Below are positions 1 to 15,325 of a stretch of DNA of 64,000 nt, piece by piece. This stretch comes from Aquila chrysaetos chrysaetos (taxonomy: Eukaryota > Chordata > Aves > Accipitriformes > Accipitridae), in NCBI RefSeq assembly GCF_900496995.4, contig NC_044018.1:30213825-30277824 (forward strand), written 5' to 3'. Within the stretch, counting starts at the first letter, position 1; each line of letters begins with the position of its first letter. The position numbers and the translations under genes are program-made. The notes under the pieces were generated by a model. That model saw nothing but the letters and a program-made list of their open reading frames with translations. It did not search any database and had not been told where the DNA came from.

Positions 1-3000
1 GCTCGCCCTGGGCACAGGAGAGGAGCCAGCGCAGGCAGAGAGCCGAGAGCGCCAGGTCAGAGCAGAAGCTGCATGGGCAGGCTGGCCGGCGGGTGAGGAA
101 GGCCAGTCTCTTCCTCCTCTTGGGCTTCAGCTCCGGTGAGGCGGTGAGAGCATCTGCCTTCTCCAGCCCACACACCGTGGCCACAAACTCCAGTGCGGGG
201 CACTTCAGGAAACCTTCCTCTTCCCTGGGGGGCTCAGAGATGGGGTCCCGTGGCTTCTTGCCCTCAAGTTTGCCTTTCCTAGGCAGGATTTTCGCTTGGT
301 CTTTCTGCCTCTGGCTGGCTTTGAGCTCTGTGAGCGGAGGGGAGGGTTATTTTGGTGTCTTCCCTGCACAGTCCTCTCCCCAGCTCCCACCACAGACAGC
401 CCAAGGAGGGGTGCAGAAGGCCAGACCCAACGCTCCGCTTTCCTCAGCTACACCTTTATCAGCTGGAGGAGTCACTTGATGAGCCAAAACATGGCCCAGA
501 GTCATCCCCCACCTCTGCACCCTCCGGGGTGACAGGGCTCGGCTGCTCCAGCAGCATCTGCACAAGGCTGATATTTCCCCCCAGCCCAAAAGCGGGTGCA
601 AGAAGGATCGTCCCTGGCACTGCCCGAGCTTGGGGCTCACCTCAGCCCCCCCCATTCCCCTCCGAGCCCAGAGCAGGGACTCACCAGCATGGGAGTTGAG
701 GAAGAAGAGAGCCTGCTGGAGGTCGAAGTGGCTCAGCTCCAGCTCACTCTGCTGCAGCTCCAGCTGAGCCTTCAGCACCAGGAAAGAAGTACACCTGGGA
801 GGGGGAGAAAAACAGCCCTCAGAGCCCCCCCACAACAGCCGTCGCTCCATTCCCAGGGCCGTGCGGGAGGCAGGCAGCGAGGAACAAGCTCACGTCTGGC
901 CTGGCAAGCTGAATTCACGGGATAACACACCCCAGAGCAGCTGCTTGTTCCAGACCAAGCTGAGAAGGTGCCAAACCGTCCCACCGGGGCCAGTCCCCCA
1001 CCAAGGGACACAGACACCAGTGTCCCCTGTGGCCACAGGGCAGCTCATCCCTAACCTAGCATTCCCCAAGCTCGGGGCCAGGCTGCCCCCCCCACTCCAC
1101 GGTCAACTCACCACCGGGTGGCTTGCAGTTTCACGGCCAGCTTGACGGCCTCCAAGCAGAAGGCTTTGGCCTTACACACCACCTCCAACCTGCCGAGGAG
1201 AGCCACGAGGTGCTCCGAACAGGCCAGCGTGTCAGCCAGCACTTGCCACTTCAGCAGCAGGTTGTCCCCTGCAAGGAAAGACAAGAAGGTGACCGGAGCT
1301 GCTCCTCCCGGAGAGGCAGGCAAGGAGCCCAACTCTTTCCGGAGGAGCACTTGGGTTTTGGTACACGCTAACAACCGGCTCACCGTAATCCACAAACTGG
1401 ACATCGGCCGCTGTTTTCTGACAGCCCAGCACATTGCCTCCCATCAGCAGGAGGATGATGCTGCGGAAAAGCTTCTGGGCTTCGACGAGAGCCGTCTTGG
1501 GACTCTTCCACCCTGTGCAAGGGCAGTCGTGGGTATCTGCACTAACCAAGACCCTCCCCAGACCCAGCACAGAGCAACTCCCCCAGATTCCCTCTCCTCA
1601 CCCCAAAGGGGCTGCTTTGGAGAAACCCAGAGGTGAAACGTTTGCACGGAGCTTCGTCCATGACCCCTGTCAACCTGGTGCTCACCGGCAGGGTTTTAAA
1701 CATCCCCTGCAACTCACCTTGCACAAAGATCTGCTGCCGGAGCTTGAGCGAGAGGCGGGCAGCGGGGAGGCTCAGGTAGATGGCCACCAGCTGAAGGACG
1801 TGGGCTCGCAGCAGGTACCAGACCTTTGTGCTTTTTTGCAGAGCTGGGTTCTGGAGCACCTCCAGCAACAGGGTGAGACCCTCTTCAATCTGCAGAGGGA
1901 GAAAAAGAGTCACCATTTGTGGTGCAGGGTGTCTCCACACCCAAGGTCCCTAGCGAGAGGTACTGACAGCCAGAGCTGCTGCAGTCTCCTCTTGCCCTCG
2001 GACACTACTTCTGAGGCAGAAAAGGGTTTTTAGGAGCCTTACCCGGTGGTTGACACAACACAGCTGGCTGTGGAGCAGGAAGCAGGTTTGCTGCAGCAGC
2101 AGGTAGGAATCGTTGCTGCTGTCAGCTTTCTGCAGGCAGGATTCCATCTCCTCCAGGAAAAGCTGGAAACCAACACACCAGCCTGAGGGCTGCAGCCTCG
2201 GGAATCAGCCAAGCTCACCCCACAGCCCTTTCCCTCCCTGGCAGACTTACCTGGGCATAGCTGGGGCACTCCAGCTGGAAGAGCAGCTTGGTGAGCTGGC
2301 ACAGGGCGCTGGCCGTGCCCAGGCTGTCCCCGAGTGCGCTGCACAGGGCTCTGACCAGCAGGTAGGTCTCCATGGCTTGCAAGGGCTGGGGTCAGGAAAA
2401 CCCTCATGGTTACTCTCAGAGACCACCTCAGAGGGACTCTGTGTGCCTGGGGAGGCTGCCATCCCACTGACCACTTCCCCAGCAGCATTACCTTGGCCAT
2501 CAGCTTGTAGAGAGCTGCCAGGAGGTGCAGGGAGGCTACAGTCTGCTCAGGGCTGCGCACGGCTGGGACGCCTGGCGTGGCCAGGAGCTGCTTCCACAAG
2601 GCGAAGGCGTCGTCCAGGCTTTTGGACAGAGCTGAGGGCACACCACAGGTCTGAGACACCCTGACCTGAAACCAGGCGCCCCTGGAAAGCCTCTTCACGA
2701 AGGGCCCAAACCTGCCAGCATCCTCACCGGTCTCTGTCACCAGGTTGAAGGAGATGCCGTCATACAGGAACCTGTTCTCCAGCAGCCTGCCTTCGTAGTT
2801 GAGGTCATTGGGCTCAAAGTCACCCAGGTTCGTTAGCCCCTGAGCTTTGGATCTCTGGTCCCTCTCTATGCTCTGCAGCGTGGGAGAAGGCAGCAGTAAC
2901 ACATGTTAAGAGTCACCATAGTGTTCATCAGCGGTGTCTGGGTGGCTTTTGGTGGCCCCGGTGCAGAGCTGAGCATTGCCAGCAAGGCTGAGGAGGGCAC

Positions 3001-6000
3001 CCGACACGTGCACGGAGCCCCATGGCGTTTCTAGATCTGGACCCATTTCAGCATCCCACAGCCCCCCGTCCGCCACCCCCACCCACCTGCTCCAGCTTGG
3101 ACTCTAGGGTGCAGATGTAGAGCCAGAGCAGAGCCTGCGCCTGGTCATCGAGGAGTCGGTCCCGGTTCTGGGCGCTCCTGGGCACCAACTCCAGCAGCCG
3201 CAAGGCTTCCTGGATGGAGTCCAGGGAGGAGCTGCCAGACAGAGGGATTAGAAACAGCCTTCTACCCCCAAAACCCCTGGAGCATTTTAAGGGGAGGGAT
3301 AGATACACCCCAGAACCCCAAACAGAGCAAACAGCCAGAGCACTAACACTCCAGATCCTTAAAACTCCCCCTGAGGACCCTGAAATGCTCCCTGGCGATG
3401 TTCAGGGACACAGGGAGGTGATCCCGGCGCACCAGCGTCCACCCACCAGTCCGTCTGCTGGGCGTAGCTGTGGTAGCACAAGACCTGGGCCAACTCTGTC
3501 AAGCCGATAGCTCGCTCATGCAGGCGGCCGCTCTCCTCCGAGCAGATCTCCAGCAGGTCACAGAGGACGTTGTAGCGTTCCTGCCCCGTGTCAGCTCGCA
3601 CAGTCTTGTAGGCCTTCAACTCCGCAAAGAGGACGGTCACCAAGGTCTCTGCGTCCAGGCTGTGCCCCTCCAAGCCTTCCTTCAGGGTCCTGGGGGAAAC
3701 AGGAGCTGTAAGGGGGGCTCTGTGCAGAGCGCAGCGGAACCGGGCACATCTCGCAGGGAGAAACACCGTCATTTTATTGGCTTGGGAACCGCAGCTCTCG
3801 AGACTTCCACCCCCCACGCACCAGGCAGCCCTCCAGGTCTTACCGTAACCGTAACTCCTCAGCCCCCTGTTTCGCAGCATCTGTTTTGACTCTGACCCAG
3901 AGGGAGATGGGCTCTGCCAGCAGCTCCCCAATCTGGCCCTGCAGCGCAGCCAGCCACTGCACCACACATGCCAGGGCTCTCTCCAGCCGCCCCAGCTTGC
4001 GGTAACTTTCCACCTGCAGCCTGAAGCATTTGTGCAGCTGCGGGGAGACCACAGAGAACTGACTTCAGCGCCCAGGGGGAGCAAAATCCCTCCATCCCAT
4101 GTCCCGTACCGCAGCCCTCTTCCCCGCCTGGGCGAAGGGAAGACCTGGGAGCAGGGAACTGGGGTTGTTCCAGGAGGAAAAGCTGGTCCCATCCTCTCCT
4201 TTGCTCCCCTGGCCCTGGGACCAGATGGTTCAGTTTTGCCAGAAGCATCAGGCAAGCGCTTACCCTCTCCGGGGGTATCTCTGGACACGCATAGGCATCT
4301 GCTGTCTGCAGCCTCTTGCAGAGGAGCTCGCAGACAGAGCTGGCCTCCTCATGAAGGTTCTGGTTGTAGAAGATATAGGCCAGCTTGAACGTGCACGACA
4401 CTGCCACAAGTGAAAGCCGAATATTAAAGATGTGATGGAGAGAGAACGACCCCTCTCTCCCTGTCCAGCCAGGGACCGTCACCCTCTGCCCTGGCCCCAC
4501 CAGCCATGTGTTTTGCATGACGGAGAACCCCCTCGTCGCTCCCCAGGTACACAGACCCCGAGCTCTGTGACTGCGTTCGACCCCAGCCGGGGCCAAGATG
4601 CTGAGCTTGGTCCCACCCGCCGCAGCACTGACCAGTGACATCGAGGTACTGGGCTCGCTCGCTCTCGGGGAGCCCCTCCAGCGCCTCCAGCATCCACGCC
4701 ACGCTCCTCCTGCAGCCCGCCGTCAGCCGCTCCAGACCCGGCCAGTCCGCTGCCTGCAACGGCTGCGGGGAGAGGGAGGCTGGCAAGAGGCCGCCGGGGA
4801 CCCACAGCCCCCCAGAACCCCCCCAGGGTGGCTTGAGCAGCCCCTTCCAACCCCACCAACGTGCTGCCCCCGAAGGGAAAAGCCACCCGGCACCACGAGG
4901 GTCCCACCCACCCCCAGTGCCAGCAACCATCCCCTCCACTGCCGGTACCTGGGAGCACTGGAAGGTGTCGTAGGCCACACTGGCAAAGAGCTGGAGGCTG
5001 CGGTAGAGCAGCTGCTTCACCATGAGCTCCTGTTTGACACCGTCAGGAGGAATCTGCAGAGGGGAGGGAAGGAGAAAAGCGGCGTTCATGGGGCCTGGGC
5101 AGCACTGGGCGCTGCTGCTCAGGACGGGGACGCCGGACAGGGATGCTCCGCTGATGGATTAAGGGGAGCATCGAGCCTGGAGTGGGGTTACGAACCTTCC
5201 AGCTGCTAACAGAAGCTCTGGTTGACCACGCTACGTGGTCACCCCACTCCCAGCCCCAGCCTTACCCTCTCCAGCAGCCGGTGGAGGACACGGCAGTGCC
5301 CCTCAGTGAAAGCACAGAAGCCGAGCACGTCCTCCCGGCCAAAGGGCCACTGCTTGCTCCTCTTCGCGTACTCGCCCAGGGAGGAGACGATGAGCTGGCA
5401 GCTCTCAGCCAGCACCCTGAGAAACTGCTCCGATGCCTCCGCTGCCGAGCCGAGAGCTGCCGCAGCCTGGGAGAATGGCGGCCCCGCGGGGCAAGCGCTC
5501 TCGGCCAGCACCTGGCTCAGCTGAACCCCGGCCTCCAGGAGGGACAGAGGGTCACCAAAAGAGTTCACGGAGCCGCCGGTGGCCCCCAGGAAGCCCCTCG
5601 CGTCCTTTACCGCCTTCTTGGCTGCCCTGTACTGGCCGCTCTTGCAGAGGTGCCAGCACTGCTCCAGGGTGAGCTCGAAGAAGCAGAAGGATTGCTGGAG
5701 GGTGGGCGGCTCCGTCGCCTCCTTTCGCAGAGCTTCGAGCAAGCAGTCCCCAAGCTGCCGGCCGAGGAAAGCCGAGGACGGCGCCTGCTGGGCTTCGTAC
5801 AAGGCGGCGGCGGCAGCTGCCTGCTGCGCCGTCTGGGAGGTGAAGAAGGGGGGCTGCAGCGGCAGCAAGGCCGCCCCGTCTTCTTCCAGCAACAGAAGGA
5901 AGCGCAGGGCTCGCAGACGGATTGAGAGGACAGCTCTACCCTCCTCCCGCGGCCGGTCGGGCTCAGCCAAAGCGTCCGCCCCTCTCCAGAGCACGCTGAA

Positions 6001-6524
6001 GCTGCTGTGGACGATGGCTGTGAAGTCCTTGGAGGGCGCCTGGCCAGGGCGGTAGGTCAGCAGCCGGGCACGGAGGAGGTCAGCCACCCTCCAGCAGGCA
6101 TCGCCGCTCCCCCGGCCGGCCGTGTTCCTCAGCAGGTGGTAGAGGATCTTCTCCAGGTACAGGGGAGCAGGCTGCGGCACGGCGGTCAGGTAGCCCCGGC
6201 ACGCGGCCTCGGCCACGGCCACCAGGCTGGCGGTGTGCGCCGGGCAGCCCCCGGGTTTGGCCATCTGCTCGACACAAATCCGCAGGACCCTGTCGCAGAC
6301 CTGGATTTTCTGCAGCCGGGAGGCCTGGCTGGCGTCAGAGGCACCTCCCGGGGAGTGTAAGAGCCATTTCTGGGGAGGGGAGGATGTCAGACCGCTGGCA
6401 TCCAGCCCAGAGCCTTCCAGGGGAGGTTTCCCCCCCCCGCAGTGCCAGCAGCGGAGCCCCCCCCCGGTCCCCGGCTTACCCAGAGCTTGGCGAGCAGCTC
6501 GGATATGCCCTCCCAGCCGTCCAT
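1..6524 (-). CDS. ESPL1: Separase (extra spindle pole bodies-like 1), N-terminal part; 3' part outside window
   Basis: Separase is the cysteine protease that cleaves cohesin at anaphase. Exons read on the minus strand: 6480-6524 (ATG at 6524), 5266-6369, 4949-5053, 4633-4762, 4264-4400, 3844-4037, 3447-3689, 3087-3231, 2728-2872, 2492-2631, 2251-2385, 2043-2162, 1718-1889, 1384-1512, 1112-1268, 685-794, a doubtful 454-567, and 328 to the left edge. All have GT-AG borders. Stretches such as [55 protein letters not shown] and [10 protein letters not shown] match remembered human separase in order. About 1,200 residues are present, forming the helical-repeat scaffold. The caspase-like catalytic domain with its His/Cys dyad must lie left of position 1. 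The start in exon 2 is chosen because no ATG is seen in the short upstream exon. It gives [15 protein letters not shown], collinear with the human N-terminus but a few residues shorter. Identity is secure; the 454-567 exon is weak. Confidence 0.93.
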
Positions 6525-6589
6525 CCGGGCGGCGAAATCAGCTCCTTTCGGGAGTTTCCTATGTGACACCAGGCTGGGGCGGGCAGGGA

Positions 6590-7260
6590 AAGGTGTGGGA
6601 CCCCCACAGCTCCCAGCCCCCCCTCCGGGCTCGCAGCCTCCCCAGTGCTCACAGGCAACTCCCAGCTCCACTCCCGAGGCCCCCTCAGTGCTCGCAGCCC
6701 CCCACCACACCATTCTCCAGACCCCTGGGAGCCCCCAGCTCCATCTCCGGTCCCCCCAAGACCCACAGCCCCACTCCCCAGCCCCTTGGGGGACCACACA
6801 ACCCCACCAGCCCCACTCCCCGCTCCCCCTACAGGCTCACAGCCCCCCCAACCCCATTCCCCGGCCCCCCCGGTGCCCAAAGCCCCACTCCCTGGCCACC
6901 CTAGGGGCTCACAGCCCCCCCCCCAGCCCCACTACAGGCTCACAGCCCCCCAGCCCCACTCCTCATCCCCACCACAGGCTCACAGCGCCCCCAGCTCCAT
7001 TCCCCGGCTCCCCTACAGGCTCACAGCCCCCCCCAGCCCCATTCTCCGCCCCCCCTACAGGCTTACAGCCACCCCCAGCCCTACTCCCCAGCCCCCCCGG
7101 TGCCCAAACCCCACTCCCCGGCCCCCCTACGGGCTCACAGCCCCCCCCCCATCCCCACTCTTCGGCCCCCCCGGTGCCCAAAGCCCCACTCCCAGCCCAG
7201 CCCCCCCCCCCATCCCCACTCCTCACACTCTCACAGCCCCCCCCGCCCCATCCCCACTCC
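6590..7260. repeat. Minisatellite in ESPL1 intron 1
   Basis: Imperfect units of roughly 35-45 bases carry the recurring phrase CTACAGGCTCACAGCCCCC followed by C-rich spacer and a CCCCATTCCCCGG-like block. On the transcribed strand each unit includes GTGAGC, which resembles a 5' splice site. Confidence 0.85.
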
Positions 7261-7278
7261 TCGGCCCTGCAGACTCAC

Positions 7279-7335
7279 GCCGCCGCCGCCGCTGCTCCTC
7301 CGCCGCCGCCTGGGTGCTAGCCCCCGCCGCGCGCC
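7279..7335 (-). other. ESPL1: Probable non-coding first exon of ESPL1
   Basis: On the minus strand a consensus donor (GTGAGT, the complement of 7273-7278) closes a short GC-rich exon that lies just downstream of the CCAAT and CHR motifs. It contains no ATG. Splicing to the acceptor before the exon with the start codon would make it 5' UTR. The transcription start is inferred from the promoter motifs and is not seen directly. Confidence 0.5.
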
Positions 7336-7365
7336 CGTTCAAATAACCTCGGCAGCCAATCAGCG
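7336..7365 (-). promoter_or_regulatory. ESPL1: CCAAT box plus CHR element, cell-cycle promoter of ESPL1
   Basis: The plus strand has CCAAT at 7356-7360 within an AGCCAATCAGCG context, and TTCAAA at 7338-7343, which is the CHR motif TTTGAA on the minus strand. CHR with CCAAT (NF-Y) sites is the known arrangement in G2/M genes under DREAM/MMB control, and separase belongs to that group. The flanking DNA is CpG-rich and has no TATA box. Confidence 0.55.
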
Positions 7366-7489
7366 CGCGGCTCCAACGGCCCGCCCGCGCGGGGCACGCC
7401 GGTAGTTGTAGTCCCCGCCCGAGGGGAATGCGCATGCGCACTGCGACCCGTGCCACGGGGAGCGGGGGGGGGGGGGGGTGGCTGCTCCG

Positions 7490-7810
7490 GGACCCCCGGT
7501 GCGATGGCGGGGATTGTGCAGGGACCTCTGTGCGACGAGGGGAGGGTGCACGGGGACCCTTCTGCAATGGGGGTGGTTGTGCAAGGCCCCTGTGCAACGG
7601 GGGCTGGCGTGCAGGGACCCCCGTGCGATGGGAGTGGTTGTGCAGGGACCCTTGTGCGATGGGAGTCCGCGTGCAAGGCCCCTGTGCAATGGGGGTGGTT
7701 GTGCAGGGACCCTTGTGCGATGGGGACAATTGTGCAGGACCCCTGTGCAGCGGGGGCTGGCGTGCAGGGACCCTCGTGCGATGGGGTGGTTGTGCAGGCC
7801 CCCCCCGTAC
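7490..7810. repeat. Minisatellite upstream of the ESPL1 promoter
   Basis: Units of about 30 bases repeat around GTGCAGGGACCC, TGTGCGATGGG and GGTGGTTGTGCA, with drift between copies. The open frames across this stretch (glycine/cysteine-rich) are by-products of the repeat. Confidence 0.85.
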
Positions 7811-8229
7811 TGCTCTGGCCAGGACAGAGTTATTTTTCTAGGCAGCAGCCTTGGGTTTGGCAGCAAAACAGCCGGTGTCTGATACCGCCGGCGTGTTTTG
7901 GCTGCTGCCGAGCGGCCTCAAGGCCACCTCCTGTTCCCATGTGGCTCCCACGGTGTGCGGGACCCCCCCCTGCAGTGGGTGCGGGTGTGCGGGGACCCCC
8001 ACGCAGCAGCACCTGGGGTTGTTACAGAAGAAGTTGGAATAACTGTGCTCTTCTCTCCGAAGAGTCGTTTCGCAGGAGCAGCTCAGTGCCAGCGGCCGAA
8101 GGAGCCGACTGACGCCCGAGGCGGCAGGATCCGACCCAGCCTCGGCTCGCTGATAAAACCGGCGCTGCAAACACAGAACTGGCCGAATCCGGCAGATGGG
8201 AGTGGAACGAGGAGATGAGGAGCGAGGGA
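7811..8229. other. Intergenic stretch, no gene recognised
   Basis: This is unique-looking sequence between the minisatellite and the CR1 remnant. I see no convincing exon on either strand. It could hold 5' exons of the plus-strand transcript that ends near 9195. Confidence 0.4.
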
Positions 8230-8480
8230 ACAATTCATGGAATCACAGAATGGTTTGGGTGGGAAGGGACATTTAAAGGACATCTAGTCAGATGGGGCAG
8301 AGGGGTTCCAGCCCTCCGATCATTTCCGTGGCCCCCTCCAGACCCGCTCCAGCAGGTCCACGTCTTTCCCGTGCTGAGGACCCCAGAGCTGGACGCAGTG
8401 CTCCGGGGGGGTCTGGGCAGAGCGGAGCAGAGGGGCAGAACCCCCTCCCTCGACCTGCTGGCCACTCAGTCCCTGAAATT
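8230..8480 (-). mobile_element. CR1 LINE 3' remnant (truncated)
   Basis: At 8233-8290 lies the typical avian CR1 tail phrase (AATCACAGAATGGTTTGGGT, then GGAAGGGACAT). Further right come the conserved CR1 phrases CAGACCCGCTCCAGCAGGTC, CCCCAGAGCTGGACGCAGTG and CTCGACCTGCTGGCCACTCA, so the element is on the minus strand. About 250 bases of the 3' end remain, with an internal deletion near the tail, as is usual for 5'-truncated CR1 copies. Confidence 0.9.
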
Positions 8481-8593
8481 CTCCTGTGTTCCTGTCCCCT
8501 GCAGCTGTGGGTCGGCAGCAAGTGGGTGACAGCTCGGGGCTCTGGGGGGGGTCCAGGCCCAGCACCCCCAGCTGATGGTGGTGTCACTTCCAG

Positions 8594-9195
8594 AGCCTCT
8601 GGTGGCAGAAATCAACCCCGTCCCTCCGGTCTGGCCTCAGCCCTGAGCCCGCCGACACCGAGGATGCGGTTGTGCCCTGGGTGAGTGCCGGGGGATGCAG
8701 AGCCCTTCTGGGCCCCCTGTCCCCCCCCAAGTGTTCAGGGGCATGGGGGTCCCCCCAGGAGGAGAGCGTGGTGCAAGACTTTGAGGGGGATGAGGGCCAG
8801 GGGGACCCCGAGGTGGCGGCACCGGCTCTTCCCAGTGTCTCTCCAGGTATCCACTGTGCTGGGGGGGGGGGTGGGGGTGTCTCGGGGCTGGGGGTGACCC
8901 TGGGGCTGGGGGGAGGAAAACTGGGGTCAGGGAGGGACCCTGGGAGTGGGGCGGGGGGACATTTGGGGACAGAGGTGTTTCTCGGGAGGTTGGGGACACC
9001 ATATGGGGGATGACCCTGGGGAGGTGGACGGCACCCTGGGCGGGTGGGTGTTACCACAGCGAGGAGGGATCCCACCCCCCCGCACCCACAGCCACCCCCG
9101 GGGGCAGCCGGGACCCTGACCCACCGGGGGACCAGGACGGGGACGATGGGGACGCACCCACGGACACCGCACGGACAATAAAATCGTTGATGCTG
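8594..9195 (+). CDS. Possible 3' end of an unidentified plus-strand gene
   Basis: Three putative exons have consistent phases: 8594-8680 (after CTTCCAG, before GTGAGT), 8759-8846 (after CCCCCCAG) and 9092 onward (after ACCCACAG). A poly(A) signal AATAAA follows at 9177-9182. The joined reading is acidic (EESVVQDFEGDEGQGDPE, then a Gly/Asp/Pro-rich tail). No stop occurs before the poly(A) signal in that frame. If the acceptor a few bases further on is used, the TAA inside AATAAA would end the frame. In human, TROAP lies tail to tail with C1QL4, so position and strand would suit TROAP, but I recognise no tastin sequence. It could also be a non-coding transcript. Confidence 0.3.
9177..9182 (+). 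terminator. Poly(A) signal AATAAA of the unidentified plus-strand transcript
   Basis: A perfect AATAAA is followed by a short GT-rich stretch (TCGTTGATGCTG). It lies about 0.5 kb from the oppositely oriented signal of C1QL4. Confidence 0.5.
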
Positions 9196-9722
9196 CACCC
9201 TGTGGCAGGGTTTCTGGGGTGCCGTGGGCCCGGGGGGGGGGGGGGCCGGCGAGCCCCCAGCCCTGCCAGCCCTTCCCGGGGGTCCCCAGGCTGCCGGGCC
9301 CCCCCCAGCCCCGAGCCAGCGGAGCCGTGTCCTCCCGGCCGGTGGCCACGCCATGGTGGCACCGGCCCACGGCCACGCAGGGACAAGGGCTGGGGACAGG
9401 GGTCTGCAGGGCTCGGGTGGGGGGACCCGGCCGTCCCACGGCTCCGCTCCCATCCCGGGGACCCCAAACACCCCCGGGGCAGGCGCTGTCCCCGGCGTGT
9501 CCCCCGACGGCGGCAGCCGGGACGGCGTGGGGGGGTGGGAAAGTGACGATGGGGGTCCCCACCAGTGGCCCGGAGCCCCTCACCGCTGCGGGGGTGTACA
9601 GGGGACAGACGGGGACAGCCAAGGAGCGATGGTGGCACAGCCCCCTCCCCAAGGGTCCCCTCCGTGTCCCCCCCCCCCCCGGGGAGGCGAAGGCAGCAGC
9701 TGCACATCCAAACCCAGAGTGT

Positions 9723-9728
9723 TTTATT
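9723..9728 (-). terminator. C1QL4: Poly(A) signal of C1QL4
   Basis: TTTATT on the plus strand is AATAAA on the minus strand. It lies about 350 bases downstream of the C1QL4 stop codon, which would give a short 3' UTR. Confidence 0.6.
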
Positions 9729-10078
9729 GGGGGGGAACAGGGAGCCCAACGATCGGCCGCGGGGACGGGGACAGCAGCGGGACACCCCGACACCCTTGGG
9801 GGTGCTGGCATGCGGGGGTGGGGGGACACTGATGGGGGCGTGGGGGTGATTTTTGGGCGGGGGTGTGTGTGGAGGAGCCAAGAGGTACGGGTGCGCGGGG
9901 CAGCGTGCGGTGGAGGGGGGGGCACGTGTGTCCTCGCGGGTGTCTCATCACACCCATCGCTACCGTGGGGGACAGTCACACCAGCGGGACCTGGGACACC
10001 CCCCTCCAAACACCCCCCCCCCCAATGCCCGCAGCCCCGTCCCCACGCCGGGGTGGTCAGGGGGGGTGGTGGGTGGGC

Positions 10079-14200
<4,122 letters not shown>

Positions 14201-14204
14201 GGTG

Positions 14205-14400
14205 CTCTGGGAGCTGATTTACGGCTGCTCTTTTCAAATCTTGCCTGAATTTGCTCCGTTATGCAAAATGAAGTCTTGCCCTCTGCGCTCCCGGGAGAGG
14301 AGCCGCTTCCCCCCGCTGCCACCGGCCCCTCGCCTGCGGCTTCCCGGCAATTGGAAAAATAGTAGGGAAAAAGAGGAGAAATCGGGCAAGAGCCACCGGC
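14205..14400. promoter_or_regulatory. AT-rich island 1, candidate conserved regulatory element
   Basis: Non-repetitive, AT-richer sequence abruptly interrupts the G-rich background: GCTGATTTACGGCTGC, TTTTCAAATCTTGCCTGAAT, CGTTATGCAAAATGAAG and later GGCAATTGGAAAAATAG. It contains an octamer-like ATGCAAAA and a posterior-Hox-like TTTACGG. There is no ORF or splice pattern. Confidence 0.35.
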
Positions 14401-14639
14401 CACCCTGCTCGGCCCCCCGCACCGGTGCTGCCCCACACCGGGGACGCCTCGGGTCCCTCCGTGGGGGAGTGTGGGCTGAGGGCGTCCCCCTGCATGGAGC
14501 CACCGGGGTGGGGACGGGCCCGTGGGTGGCTTTGCACACGCGTGTCTGTGTGCGAGGGTCCACGCGTGTCGGCGGCCGGTCCTCCGCGTCCGTGTGTGCC
14601 GATGGATGCAAGCTGGGGGGCGCGTGGGGGTGCGTAGGG

Positions 14640-14905
14640 GTGTGTGCATTCATGTGTATGCATGTGCATGCTCTGTGCATGTGTGTGCATGCGTGTGTAT
14701 GCTCTGTGCATGTGTGTGTGTGCTCTGTGCGTGTGTGTGTATGCTCTGTGTGTGTGTGTGCATGCATATGTGTGCGTGTGTGTGCATGCATATGTATGCT
14801 GTGTGCATGCTCTTTGCATGCGTGTGTATGCTCTGCACGCGTGTGTGTGCATGCTCAGTGCATGTGTGTGCATGCCGCATGCATGTGCATATGCATGCTG
14901 GGGTG
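14640..14905. repeat. TG/CA microsatellite (TGTGTGCATG type)
   Basis: Compound repeats of TGTGTGCATGCGTGTGTATG and related words run for about 260 bases. The Cys/Val-rich and His/Thr-rich open frames here are repeat artefacts. Confidence 0.95.
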
Positions 14906-14939
14906 CGGGGGGGGGGGACAGGCAGGGGAGATGCTCCCA

Positions 14940-15125
14940 CCGTAGCGACCGCGGGTGTAATTTATCCGTATAGTTTTTAAATTTGCAGGCCTGGCCAGCT
15001 CCCTCCAAAGGGCGGCGATCAATCAGCCGGGATATTGGATGGATTTATGGGCCCTTTATGCAGGAGGATCAATGCAATCCTGAAAAACCCGGCAATGTTT
15101 GTGCAACAAATTACGGCGGCTGGAG
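14940..15125. promoter_or_regulatory. AT-rich island 2, candidate conserved regulatory element
   Basis: Complex sequence with GTAATTTATCCG, TTTTTAAATTTGCAGG, GCGATCAATCAGCC, GGATGGATTTATGG, CCCTTTATGCAGG, GGATCAATGCAATCC and GTGCAACAAATTACGG. Two copies of GATCAAT and two TTTATG words fit ONECUT/PBX- and Hox-type sites. It is flanked on both sides by GC-rich low-complexity DNA. Confidence 0.4.
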
Positions 15126-15237
15126 CATCTCCCTTGCTCGCCCCCCGTGGGGACGGGGACGGGGTCCGGGTGCCATCGACGCCACCCGTCCTGCTCCCCA
15201 GGTACCGGGGACGCCGGAGTCCCGCCACCGCTACCCC

Positions 15238-15325
15238 CTCACTGGCTGATCCTAATGAGCAGCAACAGTGAATTAATTAGCCAGGCTGCGAGGGGAAGCC
15301 CGAGTGCTAATTAGCCGGCACCGAG
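15238..15325. promoter_or_regulatory. AT-rich island 3 with paired TAATTAG sites
   Basis: GGCTGATCCTAATGAGCAGC is followed by GTGAATTAATTAGCCAGGC and GTGCTAATTAGCCGGC. Two homeodomain cores of the form TAATTAGCC lie about 35 bases apart in otherwise GC-rich DNA. Confidence 0.4.

Noticed and set aside
6590-7800. Regularly spaced repeats as a CRISPR array
   Set aside because: The copies drift, there are no unique spacers of constant length, and the context is a vertebrate intron or promoter. These are minisatellites.
14640-14973. Cys/Val/His-rich open frames on both strands
   Set aside because: They are produced entirely by the TGTGTGCATG microsatellite.
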